This document shows positions 9,749 to 17,790 of a DNA stretch of 64,000 bases, piece by piece. The stretch is from Saprospiraceae bacterium (GTDB lineage Bacteria; Bacteroidota; Bacteroidia; Chitinophagales; Saprospiraceae). Location: assembly GCA_016717655.1 (NCBI GenBank), contig JADKFC010000010.1, positions 1 through 64,000 on the forward strand, read 5' to 3'. The first letter of the stretch is position 1. Every line of letters starts with the position of its first letter. Under the pieces are notes generated by a model that was not told the origin of the DNA, did not search any database, and saw only the letters and a list, made by a program, of their open reading frames with translations. A program made the position numbers and the translations under genes.

Positions 9749-10591
9749 TTATGAACAACAGCCTGGTTCACAACATGCTTTTTGAGCAGGTTTTTGAGCA
9801 AAAACAGTAATGCTGAAGATACCCGTATTGCCATTTCGGAAAGCGGTTAGCTGCTCTGCATTGAGGTATTGACTAAGGATGTCGTCTGGAACATGGATGG
9901 CCTTTTCTTTTTGTACCACCATGCCTTCAAAGCCATTGTCTTTAATTAGTTGCAGGTATTCTTGTTTTTGGATAGCGCCAGAAACACAACCGGCATACAT
10001 TTCAGCATCTTTTCTCAATGACTCCGGCAATTCACCTACAAGCACCACGTCTGAGATGCTAAAGTGACCACCTGGCTTTAACACCCGAAAAATCTCTTTG
10101 AAAACATTGTTCTTATTAGGTACCAGATTGAGTACACAGTTGCTCACAATTACATCAGCCACATTGGAGGTGATGGGCATTTTTTCGATGTCGCCCTGGC
10201 GAAACTCTACATTGTTGTAGCCCAGTTTTTCAGCATTGGCTCTGGCTTTGTCGATCATGGCAGGGGTAAAGTCGATGCCGATTACTTTTCCCGCATCACC
10301 GGTTTCAGCACGAGCCACAAAACAATCGTTGCCGGCACCGCTGCCCAGGTCTACTACGGTATCCCCTTTTTTGATTTGCGCAAACTGGGTAGGCAGTCCA
10401 CAGCCCAATCCGAGGTCGGCCTCGGCATTATAGCCTTCCATCCCGGCATAGTCATCGGTCATGATATTGTACACTTCGGTGGAGCAACAGCCGGATCCAC
10501 AGCATGATGCCTGGTTGTCGGCCTTATCCTGTAAGGCAATTTCACTGTATTTCTGTCTTACAATCTCCTTGAGTTGTTCATCTGTTTGCAT
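9749..10591 (-). CDS. arsM: Arsenite methyltransferase
   Basis: A 280-residue SAM-dependent methyltransferase starting MQTDEQLKEIV at 10591. An upstream frame extends further, but its 37 extra residues run through the operator region and are unlike the family. Seen in order: CCGSGCCS near the N-terminus, YAGMEGYNAEADLGLGCG (the ArsM signature), the SAM motif VVDLGSGAGND, VSNCVLNLVPNK with the key cysteine, and a second key cysteine in YAGCVSGA. The C-terminus ends CCEPGCCS, a likely arsenic-binding cysteine cluster. It methylates As(III). It sits 64 nt downstream of the second arsR and behind its own operator. Confidence 0.95.
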   Translation of the reverse strand: MQTDEQLKEIVRQKYSEIALQDKADNQASCCGSGCCSTEVYNIMTDDYAGMEGYNAEADLGLGCGLPTQFAQIKKGDTVVDLGSGAGNDCFVARAETGDAGKVIGIDFTPAMIDKARANAEKLGYNNVEFRQGDIEKMPITSNVADVIVSNCVLNLVPNKNNVFKEIFRVLKPGGHFSISDVVLVGELPESLRKDAEMYAGCVSGAIQKQEYLQLIKDNGFEGMVVQKEKAIHVPDDILSQYLNAEQLTAFRNGNTGIFSITVFAQKPAQKACCEPGCCS

Positions 10592-10621
10592 GGTATTAAT
10601 GGTTTTATGTATGAATAATGT

Positions 10622-10637
10622 ATCGTAAAATAACGAT
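10622..10637 (-). promoter_or_regulatory. ArsR-type operator 4 upstream of arsM
   Basis: ATCGTAAAATAACGAT: ATCG/CGAT half-sites separated by 8 nt, the variant used in this second arsenic unit. It is 30 nt upstream of the arsM ATG. The -7 box match is poor here, so it may act as a roadblock or auxiliary site. Confidence 0.6.
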
Positions 10638-10655
10638 GAATTTTGACAAAAAAAA

Positions 10656-10989
10656 TCAACAGCAGCTTTCTCTGTTGAGGTAGTACCCGCCAAATAGCTC
10701 ATTCATGTATGTCTGAGCCTGGCTCCAGGCTTCTTCATCGATGCAATAGCAGATGCGTACACCCTCTATTTCACCTTTGATGAGCCCTGCTTCCTTCAGT
10801 TCTTTGAGGTGTTGTGATACGGTACTTTGAGATAAGGGGAGTTCATCTACAATATCGCCGCAAATGCAACTTGCCCTTTTGATCAGCAGCCTCAGAATCG
10901 CCACCCCTTGCCGGATGCCCAAGGGCCTTGGCGAACCTTGCCAGGTTGTTGTCCTTTACTGTAAACTCTTCACTTTTGGCTATTCCCAC
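10656..10989 (-). CDS. arsR: ArsR/SmtB-family metalloregulator, second copy (one frameshift)
   Basis: A winged-helix repressor of about 110 residues. The 5' frame begins at a GTG at 10989 (VGIAKSEEFTVKDNNLARFAKALGHPAR). It needs one G removed from the GGGG run near 10918 to join VAILRLLIKRASCICGDIV, which has the CxC arsenite ligand pair. The recognition helix is SQSTVSQHLKELKEAGLI and the C-terminus ends in CC. An operator lies 15 nt upstream of the GTG, the same spacing as for the other arsR, which supports this start. It likely controls itself and arsM. Confidence 0.88.
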
Positions 10990-11003
10990 AGTTTTTAATA
11001 TTT

Positions 11004-11019
11004 ATCGCAAAATTACGAT
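11004..11019 (-). promoter_or_regulatory. ArsR-type operator 5 at the second arsR promoter
   Basis: The minus strand reads ATCGTAATTTTGCGAT, with TAATTTTG (a -7 element) inside ATCG/CGAT half-sites. It lies 14 nt before the GTG start of the second arsR. Confidence 0.7.
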
Positions 11020-11089
11020 AGATTTATCAACTTGTCAATACCTGGTGTTATTTTTTTTCAGAATTGCCCAAAATAGAGGTATAAATTAC

Positions 11090-11345
11090 CGATGGTGGAT
11101 GCTTGCCCCTATGCCAGTTTACTGGTGTAGGGGTACCGATGATGGATGTACCGATATACCGATGATGGATGTACCGATATACCGATGATGGATGTACCGA
11201 TGTACCGATATACCGATGTACCGATATACCGATGATGGATGTACCGATGTACCGATATACCGATGGTGGATGTACCGATGGTGGATGTACCGATTTACCG
11301 ATATACCGATGATGGATGTACCGATTTACCGATGGTGGATGTTTC
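11090..11345. repeat. TACCGAT-type tandem array with a leading hairpin
   Basis: From 11134 to about 11340 the sequence is built from two interleaved units, a 15-mer TACCGATGATGGATG (with GGTGG variants) and an 8-mer TACCGATA/G/T, in irregular order. Just before it, 11107-11134 holds an imperfect inverted repeat (CCCCTATGCCAG, TTTA, CTGGTGTAGGGG). No gene is supported here; open frames across it are products of the repeat. A 16-base echo of the array (15 of 16 matching) occurs near 24451. Confidence 0.85.
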
Positions 11346-11470
11346 GGTGATGGAATATGAAGCGACGCAAATCATTGAGTCGCCACAGTTGTTTAAAAAT
11401 GAAATATGGTAATATCCCTTCCAAATAGGGTCCCAACACAGGCTTTGCCGGCATAAGGACAAGTACCCCG

Positions 11471-11817
11471 TTACCTCGGTTTTCCTGACATCACCGCTTC
11501 TACACACTTTTCCACTCTTCGAAGACGGGTTTCTTCTTTTTTGGCTTCTAGGATGTGCTCAATGTATTCCCGTGTGCATTCATGAGATGACCTTTTTCAT
11601 CTTTGAGCAAGCCACCTTGAAAAAACCAGATACATGCATAGTGTTTAAAGGCGGCCAGACCCAAGATGTTCTGACCGCCTTTGGTATAACATGGACCACC
11701 CCACTTGATCGTTTCCTCAAGGTCGGCTGATAAGACCAATTCTCTGAGCAGGATAATTTCTTCCTTCCATTGACTCAGACCATCGACGTACGAAGTGACA
11801 GTGGTGTTTTTTTGCAT
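11471..11817 (-). pseudogene. DUF1801 (YdhG/YdeI-like) protein, shortened and frameshifted
   Basis: The first 89 residues (MQKNTTVTSYVDGLSQWKEE, then IKWGGPCYTKGGQNILGLAAF) match the N-terminal half of DUF1801/YdeI-like proteins. After a frameshift near 11565 the frame continues REYIEHILEAKKEETRLRRVEKC to a stop at 11471, which looks like the family's C-terminal helix. The middle of a normal ~190-residue protein is missing, so an internal deletion plus a frameshift seems likely. Its stop codon side borders the repeat array; its start is 2 nt from the OmpA-type gene's region. The family's function is poorly known. Confidence 0.65.
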
Positions 11818-11818
11818 C

Positions 11819-12725
11819 TTACATTTTGTTGGGATTCATCAACTCGTAAAACTGATCCAGTTTAGGCAATAAGATGATTCGGGTTCTTCTATTGTTTGCC
11901 CTGCCATCTGCCGTGTTGTTGTCTGAAAGGGTGTTGTATTCACCTCTACCTGCAGCAATCAGTTTATTGGGGTCAACTTTGTAGGTGTTTTGCAGCATCC
12001 TTACAACCGAAGTAGCCCTTTTTACACTCAGATCCCAGTTGTCTTTGATACAGTCTGTGGCGATGGGTTTATTGTCTGTATATCCTTCCACCATGATGTC
12101 AATGTCTTTACGCGTCTCCACTATTTTAGCGATTTTGCCTAGCACTTCTTTGGCCTTTGGTGTCAGATTGGAACTGCCCGACTGATATAGCATTTTGTCA
12201 GACAAATTAATAAAAACCACCGTTTTGTCAACCTTGATCTCTATATCCTGGTCGCTAAGCCCATCGTTTAAGGCACTCTTCAGGTTGACAGCCAATGCAA
12301 GGTTGATCGAATCCGCCTTACTTTTGCCTGCTGCAATAATTGGATGTATTTATCTTTTTCTCCAACTGAGCCAGGGTTGCCCTCATGTTTTCATTGGCTG
12401 CCTTACTCATTACCGTAAGATTACCCACCTGTTCAAACTGCTGATCTCTTGTCTTTTTGGCATCTGCCAACTGGCCCCTCAAATCTGTTATCTGGTCATC
12501 TTTTTGTTGAGACGCCGATCGCATGTTTTCTCTCTCCTGCTCACAGGCCGATAATTTTTTCATGTACATGTTCAAATCTTCCCCACATTTACCCAGCTGA
12601 CCATTTAAACTGGCCATTTCTTTGGCATGAGACTCTTTCATTGCGGTCATTTTTTTCTTACTTACACAAGAAGTAAAACTACTAATTACCAAAGTACCGG
12701 CTGCTAGCCACATAAATCCTTTCAT
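11819..12725 (-). CDS. OmpA-family lipoprotein with coiled coil (two small frameshifts)
   Basis: Starts MKGFMWLAAGTLVISSFTSC, a lipoprotein signal with the lipid-bearing cysteine about residue 20. A charged coiled coil (residues 25-135) follows, then an OmpA/MotB peptidoglycan-binding domain. That domain has LTPKAKEVLGKIA, VEGYTDNKPI, the NWDLSVKRATSVVRML helix, and NRRTRIILLPK. It should tether the outer membrane to peptidoglycan. The frame is broken at two A-runs: GAGAAAAAGAT near 12352 and GCAAAAGT near 12322, where adding one A each restores a single protein. These look like sequencing indels. Confidence 0.88.
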
Positions 12726-12806
12726 ACTCAAAAACTTATATATTTATTTGATTAGATAATAAAATACGTATTAATAACTCTTAAAATACTGCAAAAATTG
12801 TTCCAA

Positions 12807-12896
12807 CTAGGGTATAGGGGTTAGGGGCTAGGGGATAGTAGGGAATAGGGATTAGGGGCTAGTAGGGATCAGGGATAGGGACTAGGGGATTAGGGT
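12807..12896 (+). repeat. G-rich TAGGG-type degenerate array
   Basis: About a dozen runs of three or four G separated by 2-6 bases, of the form TAGGGGTTAGGGGCTAGGGG. It could form G-quadruplexes in the plus strand. A C-rich stretch at 12940-12950 is the exact reverse complement of 12815-12825. It lies in the 269-bp region between the divergent OmpA-type and SMP-30-like genes, so it could affect both promoters. Confidence 0.8.
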
Positions 12897-12994
12897 TCAA
12901 TTTTGTCAAGCAATATCATCAGGAACCTAGTCTCTATAACCTAACCCCTAAAACCTATTACGAACTAAAATGTTAATTAAGAAAAACAAAAAAA

Positions 12995-13882
12995 ATGAAA
13001 TACTTACTGACATTGGCCATTGCGGCTACATTATTTTCTTGTAAACAAAAGGTGGAAGAAACCAAGGCGCCTGATTCCACCGCGACTGCAGATACTTTGG
13101 CCGTTCCTACCTTGACACAGAGGTGGGCAACAGATACCATTCTCAAAACGCCGGAATCTGTGGTTTTTGATGAAAAATATGGTGTGTTTTATGTTGCCTG
13201 CATTGGTGGGGTACCAACAGATGCTAAAGACAAAGATGGTTATATTGCCAAGCTGAACCAGAAAGGAGAAATTATTAAAAAAGATTGGGTTACCGGATTG
13301 AGTGGCCCCAAAGGTATGGCGGTTAAGGGTGATAGCCTTTACGTAACGGATATTGATGCTCTTGTGCTGATCCATACTCCGTCTGGAAAAATTATCCAGA
13401 GAATACCGGTTAAAGGAGCTAAGTTTTTGAATGACGTTGCCATAGATGACATGGGCCTCGTTTATTTCAGCGATTCTTATGCCAACAACCTACATAGCTG
13501 GGATGGTAAAAAAGTAGCAACCATTGCAACCGGAGAAAGCCTTGGAGGGCCTAACGGCATTTACAATGAAAAAGACAGATTGGTTATAGCTTCATTTGGC
13601 AAAGGCAATGTTTATACCTTCAATAAGGCCACGGCTGCAATTGAAAACAAAGTAGATACCCTTCCGGGAGGCGATGGGGTAGAAGCTTTCAGAGATGGCT
13701 ACCTGATTTCCAACTGGAATGGTGAAGTATATTACATCAACAAAGATTGGAAAAAACAACTTTTGCTCGATACCAAGGCAAACAAAAGAAACGCAGCAGA
13801 CATCGAGTTTGTGCCTTCTCAAAACTTATTGTTAGTTCCCGAATTTTTTGGCAATAAGGTGACAGCGTACGACGTTAAATAA
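12995..13882 (+). CDS. SMP-30/gluconolactonase-like beta-propeller lipoprotein
   Basis: A 295-residue protein with a lipoprotein signal (MKYLLTLAIAATLFSCK, cysteine 16) and a linker rich in T, A and D. The rest is a repeated propeller pattern: PESVVFDEKYGVFYVAC, GPKGMAVKGDSLYVTDID, LNDVAIDDMGLVYFSDS, GGPNGIYNEKDRLVIAS and AADIEFVPSQNLLLVPEF. This is the SMP-30/NHL-like fold. The conserved N and D residues of the metal site are plausible in LNDVAIDD and GGPNGI. It likely faces the periplasm. The substrate is unknown; a sugar lactonase role is possible but not shown. Confidence 0.8.
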   Translation: MKYLLTLAIAATLFSCKQKVEETKAPDSTATADTLAVPTLTQRWATDTILKTPESVVFDEKYGVFYVACIGGVPTDAKDKDGYIAKLNQKGEIIKKDWVTGLSGPKGMAVKGDSLYVTDIDALVLIHTPSGKIIQRIPVKGAKFLNDVAIDDMGLVYFSDSYANNLHSWDGKKVATIATGESLGGPNGIYNEKDRLVIASFGKGNVYTFNKATAAIENKVDTLPGGDGVEAFRDGYLISNWNGEVYYINKDWKKQLLLDTKANKRNAADIEFVPSQNLLLVPEFFGNKVTAYDVK

Positions 13883-13905
13883 TAAATTACGTTTAAAGCT
13901 TTGAT

Positions 13906-13937
13906 AAGCGGTCATAGGGCTCTCTCTATGACCGCTT
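13906..13937. terminator. Bidirectional terminator, overlapping the ATPase stop
   Basis: A perfect 12-bp stem, AAGCGGTCATAG / CTATGACCGCTT, with an 8-nt loop. It serves the convergent 12995 and 13912 genes. The stop and last five codons of the ABC ATPase lie within the stem-loop. Confidence 0.8.
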
Positions 13938-14599
13938 TTGCTTTTTGTGCCAACTCCCCAAATAAGGCTTGCTCCACATTTTCAAAATTATCTTTTGAAA
14001 AATTCTGCTCCAGCTTGCCGCCTTTCAGCAAATGGATATCATCACAGATTCTCAACAAGGGGTCGAGGATGTGAGAAGAGATTAAAATTGTTTTACCCCG
14101 TTCTTTTAACAACGTCAGCAAAATTTCAAGCACATGGTTGCTCTCCAGATCGAGGCCATTAAAAGGTTCATCCAAAAGGTAAATGGGCTTATCTTTTTTA
14201 AGCATAGCCATAATGGCCAGCTTTTTTTTTCATGCCTGTTGAATAGTGGTCAATCAAATCATCCAATGGAAGTTGAAAAACTTCACTGAGTTGTTTCCCA
14301 TCAAAGTGATAACGTGTTTGACTGAACAAAGAGAGGTATTCATTACCTGTAATATTGGGATAAAAATAGGGGCTGGTTTCAAGAAAAAACACATCTTCTT
14401 TTAAAAGGGTCCTCTGACAAAAATGTAGGCTGCCAGAAACAGGTTTTTTAAATCCAGCCACTGCATTGAACAGTGTAGTTTTGCCCGCACCATTGAGCCC
14501 GGCTATGCCATGGATGCCTGGTACCGACCAGGTGGCTGTCAAATCATCCAAAACCAGGTGACTGCCATAAGCAAGGCAAAGATTTTTTAATTCAATCAT
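13912..14599 (-). CDS. ABC transporter ATP-binding protein (one frameshift)
   Basis: Starts MIELKNLCLAYGS at 14599, overlapping the permease stop. It has Walker A GLNGAGKTT (about residues 37-45), the signature region HYSTGMKKKLA, Walker B IYLLDEP followed by NGLDLES, and the H-loop ILISSH. About 229 residues in all, normal for a single ATPase domain. The frame breaks in a nine-base A/T homopolymer at 14222-14230; removing one base joins both halves. It forms an exporter with the upstream permease; the substrate is unknown. Confidence 0.9.
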
Positions 14600-15542
14600 T
14601 GAAATAGACTTCCAGATTTTTGAGTGCTTTAAAATAATAATAAATGGCAAATCCTGCCGGTAAAACAAAGGCGAAGGGAAGGATGGCCAAAAGTGCCATT
14701 ACCGCAGTAAAATTACTTTGTCTGATCCATTGATGCTCCGGCACATAATGGCTGTATTTGGCAAGGATGGCAAAGACCCACAAAACAACAATACCCGCCA
14801 CCATGGTCACCACAATCCACACATTGTTTGGATTAAAAACCAGGTGGAGGGCTATGATGGGAAGAAAAAAAATCATAACCCACTGCAGGTGCAATTTTAT
14901 TTTTTGGTGTAAAAAATATTTAGCTGTTCCGCCTTTGTCGGTAAGTATTGAAATGGATTCGTTGAAATCATAGAAGGAAAGACACACGGTGGTGAGCAGC
15001 CAAAGAAGCAGAATGCTGAGATAAGGCACCATGACTCCAGCCCAGGCACCAGCATAGAGCAGTGCTACAGGACCATAGATTTTTCTAAGTCCGCCCCTCC
15101 ATTCAAAAAGAGAAAAAGGTATAAATCCTAGCCATGCATTCATTGTCCCCGATTTCAAAGCTGGCTGGTAATAGGGCAGGGCCAATGCCGCAAGAATGGG
15201 AAAACTCCAATAATAGGTGTAGCCACCCGGCAGGGAAGTAACTATAAATGGAAATAGAATGGCCAGGTACTCCACGCTTAAAATTATTTTATAACTTTCT
15301 ACATGATGCACAAGAAAGGCAAGATCTTTTCTGCTAAAATGGATGTTGATCAGAATAAAGGTAAAGGCCGCAGTCACATAAATGGTAGCAGTAGCGTCTC
15401 TCTGGAAAAAGAGGCTAAAATTTAAAAAGACAAGGAAATCATAGAATAGCAATACCGCGTAAGCTCCCAAGTCAAAGGCGAGTCGACCCACCTGTTTGTA
15501 CCTTAGAGCCACAAAAGCTTTTAATGAAGAGGGTACTACCAT
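14592..15542 (-). CDS. ABC transporter permease-like membrane protein
   Basis: A 316-residue protein with about nine to ten hydrophobic helices, beginning MVVPSSLKAFVALRY at 15542 and overlapping the previous gene by 7 nt. Its stop overlaps the start of the ABC ATPase by 8 nt. There is no obvious named family in the sequence, and the assignment rests on its membrane character and the tight coupling with the ATPase. Charged loops are short. It probably forms the membrane half of a small exporter. Confidence 0.7.
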   Translation of the reverse strand: MVVPSSLKAFVALRYKQVGRLAFDLGAYAVLLFYDFLVFLNFSLFFQRDATATIYVTAAFTFILINIHFSRKDLAFLVHHVESYKIILSVEYLAILFPFIVTSLPGGYTYYWSFPILAALALPYYQPALKSGTMNAWLGFIPFSLFEWRGGLRKIYGPVALLYAGAWAGVMVPYLSILLLWLLTTVCLSFYDFNESISILTDKGGTAKYFLHQKIKLHLQWVMIFFLPIIALHLVFNPNNVWIVVTMVAGIVVLWVFAILAKYSHYVPEHQWIRQSNFTAVMALLAILPFAFVLPAGFAIYYYFKALKNLEVYFND

Positions 15543-16150
15543 TTTGACCTCAGATAACTCACACCAAGCCCGGCCAAAAGTAAGCCGGAGACCGTCATGC
15601 TGCTTACACAAAGCAGACTTACCGTTTCATGCCAACGAAAGACAAAGGGCTCAAATATAAAAATGTCCAATAGATAAATGATAAAGCTGAAGGCAAAGCC
15701 AATGACTACCATTGACTGCCAAAAGGGCGATTGCCAAATGCCTTTGTGCTGTTCTATTCGGCGAATGAATTGGCTATACAGGTTATTGGAGCCATCCATT
15801 TTTTTCAATTGAAATAAGATGGATTTTGAGGCTTCCAGTTCTTCCAGGTTATAATGGGCCGCTGCTTTTTTGAAGAGTAAGAGTCGAAAGGCATCTTCAC
15901 CATTGTGTTGGTAGATGTTTTCTTCTACCACAAATTCAATTAAAGCATCTACTTCATAAAGAAACTTTTCATACTTGCCTATTTCAAAGAGGGCCAGCAA
16001 ATGATCAATGGCCATCTCGTTTTTTTCTTTGGTCCCTATGTAGGGATTGGAGCGAATGTAGGTATCAAAAAAAGAAAGCCTTTCCCTGTGGCCCAGGGTA
16101 TAAAACTGTAGGTACAGTTCATCCGGTGAAAGGTTGTTCCAGTTGGCCAT
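15536..16150 (-). CDS. Uncharacterised protein with helical domain and two C-terminal membrane helices
   Basis: A 204-residue protein. The first 130 residues are helical and tetratricopeptide-like in composition (LLALFEIGKYEKFLYEVDALIEF, AAAHYNLEELEASKSILFQLKK). Two hydrophobic helices follow at about 145-165 and 178-198. No family recognised. It lies 3 nt after the cyclase stop and overlaps the permease, so it probably belongs to the same transporter. The soluble part may be a sensor or adaptor in the cytoplasm; that is inference. Confidence 0.6.
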   Translation of the reverse strand: MANWNNLSPDELYLQFYTLGHRERLSFFDTYIRSNPYIGTKEKNEMAIDHLLALFEIGKYEKFLYEVDALIEFVVEENIYQHNGEDAFRLLLFKKAAAHYNLEELEASKSILFQLKKMDGSNNLYSQFIRRIEQHKGIWQSPFWQSMVVIGFAFSFIIYLLDIFIFEPFVFRWHETVSLLCVSSMTVSGLLLAGLGVSYLRSKW

Positions 16151-16153
16151 TTT

Positions 16154-16906
16154 TCATTTTGGCTTGTATAGAAAAACCCTTGATGGGGCTGCATCCAATT
16201 GAAATGAAGGTATTTGGATTTGAACCAGGTATTGGCCATCAACCACCTCATTGGACACATAAATCATTTCAGTTATCGTATGATTACGATTAATTTCCTG
16301 TGGATAATTCCAGAAGGTTTTATGGGCCAGCAGCTGCCCGCCATCTTCTTCGCGGTCTATGCTGGGCAGGTCGGTGAGCAGGTGTTGAATGCCGGCTTTT
16401 ACCAGCAGCTCAATGGCTTCCGGCTCAAAATCAGTGGGATTACTTCCGGAATACATCCACCTGTTTTTTTCTTCAGGATTGGGCAGGGTACGAATCAACA
16501 TAGCGGTTTCATCTTCCAGTTGCGAAGCTATTTCTTGCAGAGATTGAGCGGTAATAACCTTATCTCCATTTTCCAGCTTTTCCGGATAGATGCTGACCAG
16601 TCGGCTCCAAAACAAAGAATCTTTTAAAACATCGGCAATGGCTACTCTTTCTTCACTGATGTGACCCACACATTCAGTATGGGTACCGTTGCCATGGGGA
16701 TTTAATTTTACATTGTAAAAATTGACGGGACTTCCCTTTCGGGTATCACCAATAAAGCCGCCACTGACCAGAGGAGATGCATCAAAAGGAGGGGCATAAA
16801 AACAATTGGGTCCTACTTCTGTAGCATCCAGACGCACTGACACCTCGATACCTTGTGAAGTATCAAAACAGAAACGTTGTTGCCCAATCAGCGTCTCGAC
16901 AATCAT
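16154..16906 (-). CDS. Cyclase-family metal-dependent hydrolase (kynurenine formamidase-like)
   Basis: A 250-residue protein starting MIVETLIGQQRF at 16906; the ATG overlaps the SDR stop as ATGA. It carries the metal-binding motif HGNGTHTE (about residues 65-72), the cyclase-family equivalent of HxGTHxD, and a DLPSIDREEDGG block near residue 184. The family hydrolyses N-formyl or cyclic amide bonds, for example N-formylkynurenine. No other tryptophan catabolism genes lie nearby, so the substrate is open. Confidence 0.82.
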   Translation of the reverse strand: MIVETLIGQQRFCFDTSQGIEVSVRLDATEVGPNCFYAPPFDASPLVSGGFIGDTRKGSPVNFYNVKLNPHGNGTHTECVGHISEERVAIADVLKDSLFWSRLVSIYPEKLENGDKVITAQSLQEIASQLEDETAMLIRTLPNPEEKNRWMYSGSNPTDFEPEAIELLVKAGIQHLLTDLPSIDREEDGGQLLAHKTFWNYPQEINRNHTITEMIYVSNEVVDGQYLVQIQIPSFQLDAAPSRVFLYKPK

Positions 16907-17790
16907 TTTCCTGCTTTTGATTTGCGGAAGGCATCCAGCATGTCCCACATTTCATTGGGTATGGAAAGATAGCCATTAAAAGAGCCTGCACCCATCAGCC
17001 ATTCGCCACCATCGATGGTAACATCGGCTCCGTTGATATACGCAGCGAAGTCACTCATCAAATAGGCACATAAATTGGCAAGTTCGGGGTGTTCACCCAC
17101 CCTGTGCAAGGGTACCTTTTTAGTGGGATCTACCAGGTCTTTAACTGCATCTGGGATCAATCGGCTCCACGCGCCTTCGGTGGGGAAAGGACCCGGTGAA
17201 ACGGCGTTGACCCGGATGCCATATTTGGCTCCCCATTCTACTGCGAGTGAACGGGTCAGCGCCAGCACACCTGCCTTGGCACAGGCCGAAGGCACCGTAA
17301 AGGCCGTACCGGTGAAAGCATAGGTAGTGGTAATGTTGAGGATGTTTCCTTTGATCTTTTCTTGTATCCAGTATTTTCCCAAAGTAAGGGTAAAGTTGAC
17401 CGTGCCCTGGAGTACGATGCCAATGACACTTTCAAAAGCCCTGTGCGATAACCTTTCGGTAGGACTTACAAAATTGCCGGCTGCATTGTTGAGCAAAACA
17501 TCTACACTGCCAAATTTGGCGATACTTTCTGCCAAAACCCGCTCAACATCTTCAATGTTGCGCACATCTCCGGCTACTCCCAATACCTGAGCACCTGTGG
17601 CTTCACTTATTTCTTTTGCTGTTTGTTCGAGCACTTCAGCCCTCCTGCCGGTAATGACAATATTGGCGCCAAGGGAAGCCAGGTAGGTGGCTATGGACTT
17701 GCCAAGGCCGGTTCCTCCTCCGGTTATCAAAACGGTTTTGCCTGTGTAGGTTCCGGCGGGTAACATGGATTTTAAATGGCTGTCGCTCAT
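16903..17790 (-). CDS. SDR oxidoreductase, 2,4-dienoyl-CoA reductase-like
   Basis: A 295-residue short-chain dehydrogenase. The cofactor motif GGGTGLG is near residue 25, LLNNAAGNF near 104, and the C-terminal region is rich in family-specific blocks (VNAVSPGPFPTEGAWSRL, DVTIDGGEWL). In place of the usual YxxxK catalytic pair it reads SACAK, as in mitochondrial/bacterial 2,4-dienoyl-CoA reductases. It probably reduces the 4,5-double bond system in unsaturated fatty acid oxidation using NADPH. It overlaps bshA by 4 nt on one side and the cyclase on the other, so the three are translationally coupled. Confidence 0.85.
   Translation of the reverse strand: MSDSHLKSMLPAGTYTGKTVLITGGGTGLGKSIATYLASLGANIVITGRRAEVLEQTAKEISEATGAQVLGVAGDVRNIEDVERVLAESIAKFGSVDVLLNNAAGNFVSPTERLSHRAFESVIGIVLQGTVNFTLTLGKYWIQEKIKGNILNITTTYAFTGTAFTVPSACAKAGVLALTRSLAVEWGAKYGIRVNAVSPGPFPTEGAWSRLIPDAVKDLVDPTKKVPLHRVGEHPELANLCAYLMSDFAAYINGADVTIDGGEWLMGAGSFNGYLSIPNEMWDMLDAFRKSKAGK

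Noticed and set aside
10928..11188. 86-residue plus-strand frame over the arsR promoter and array
   Set aside because: It crosses the operator and TACCGAT repeats and has no family features.
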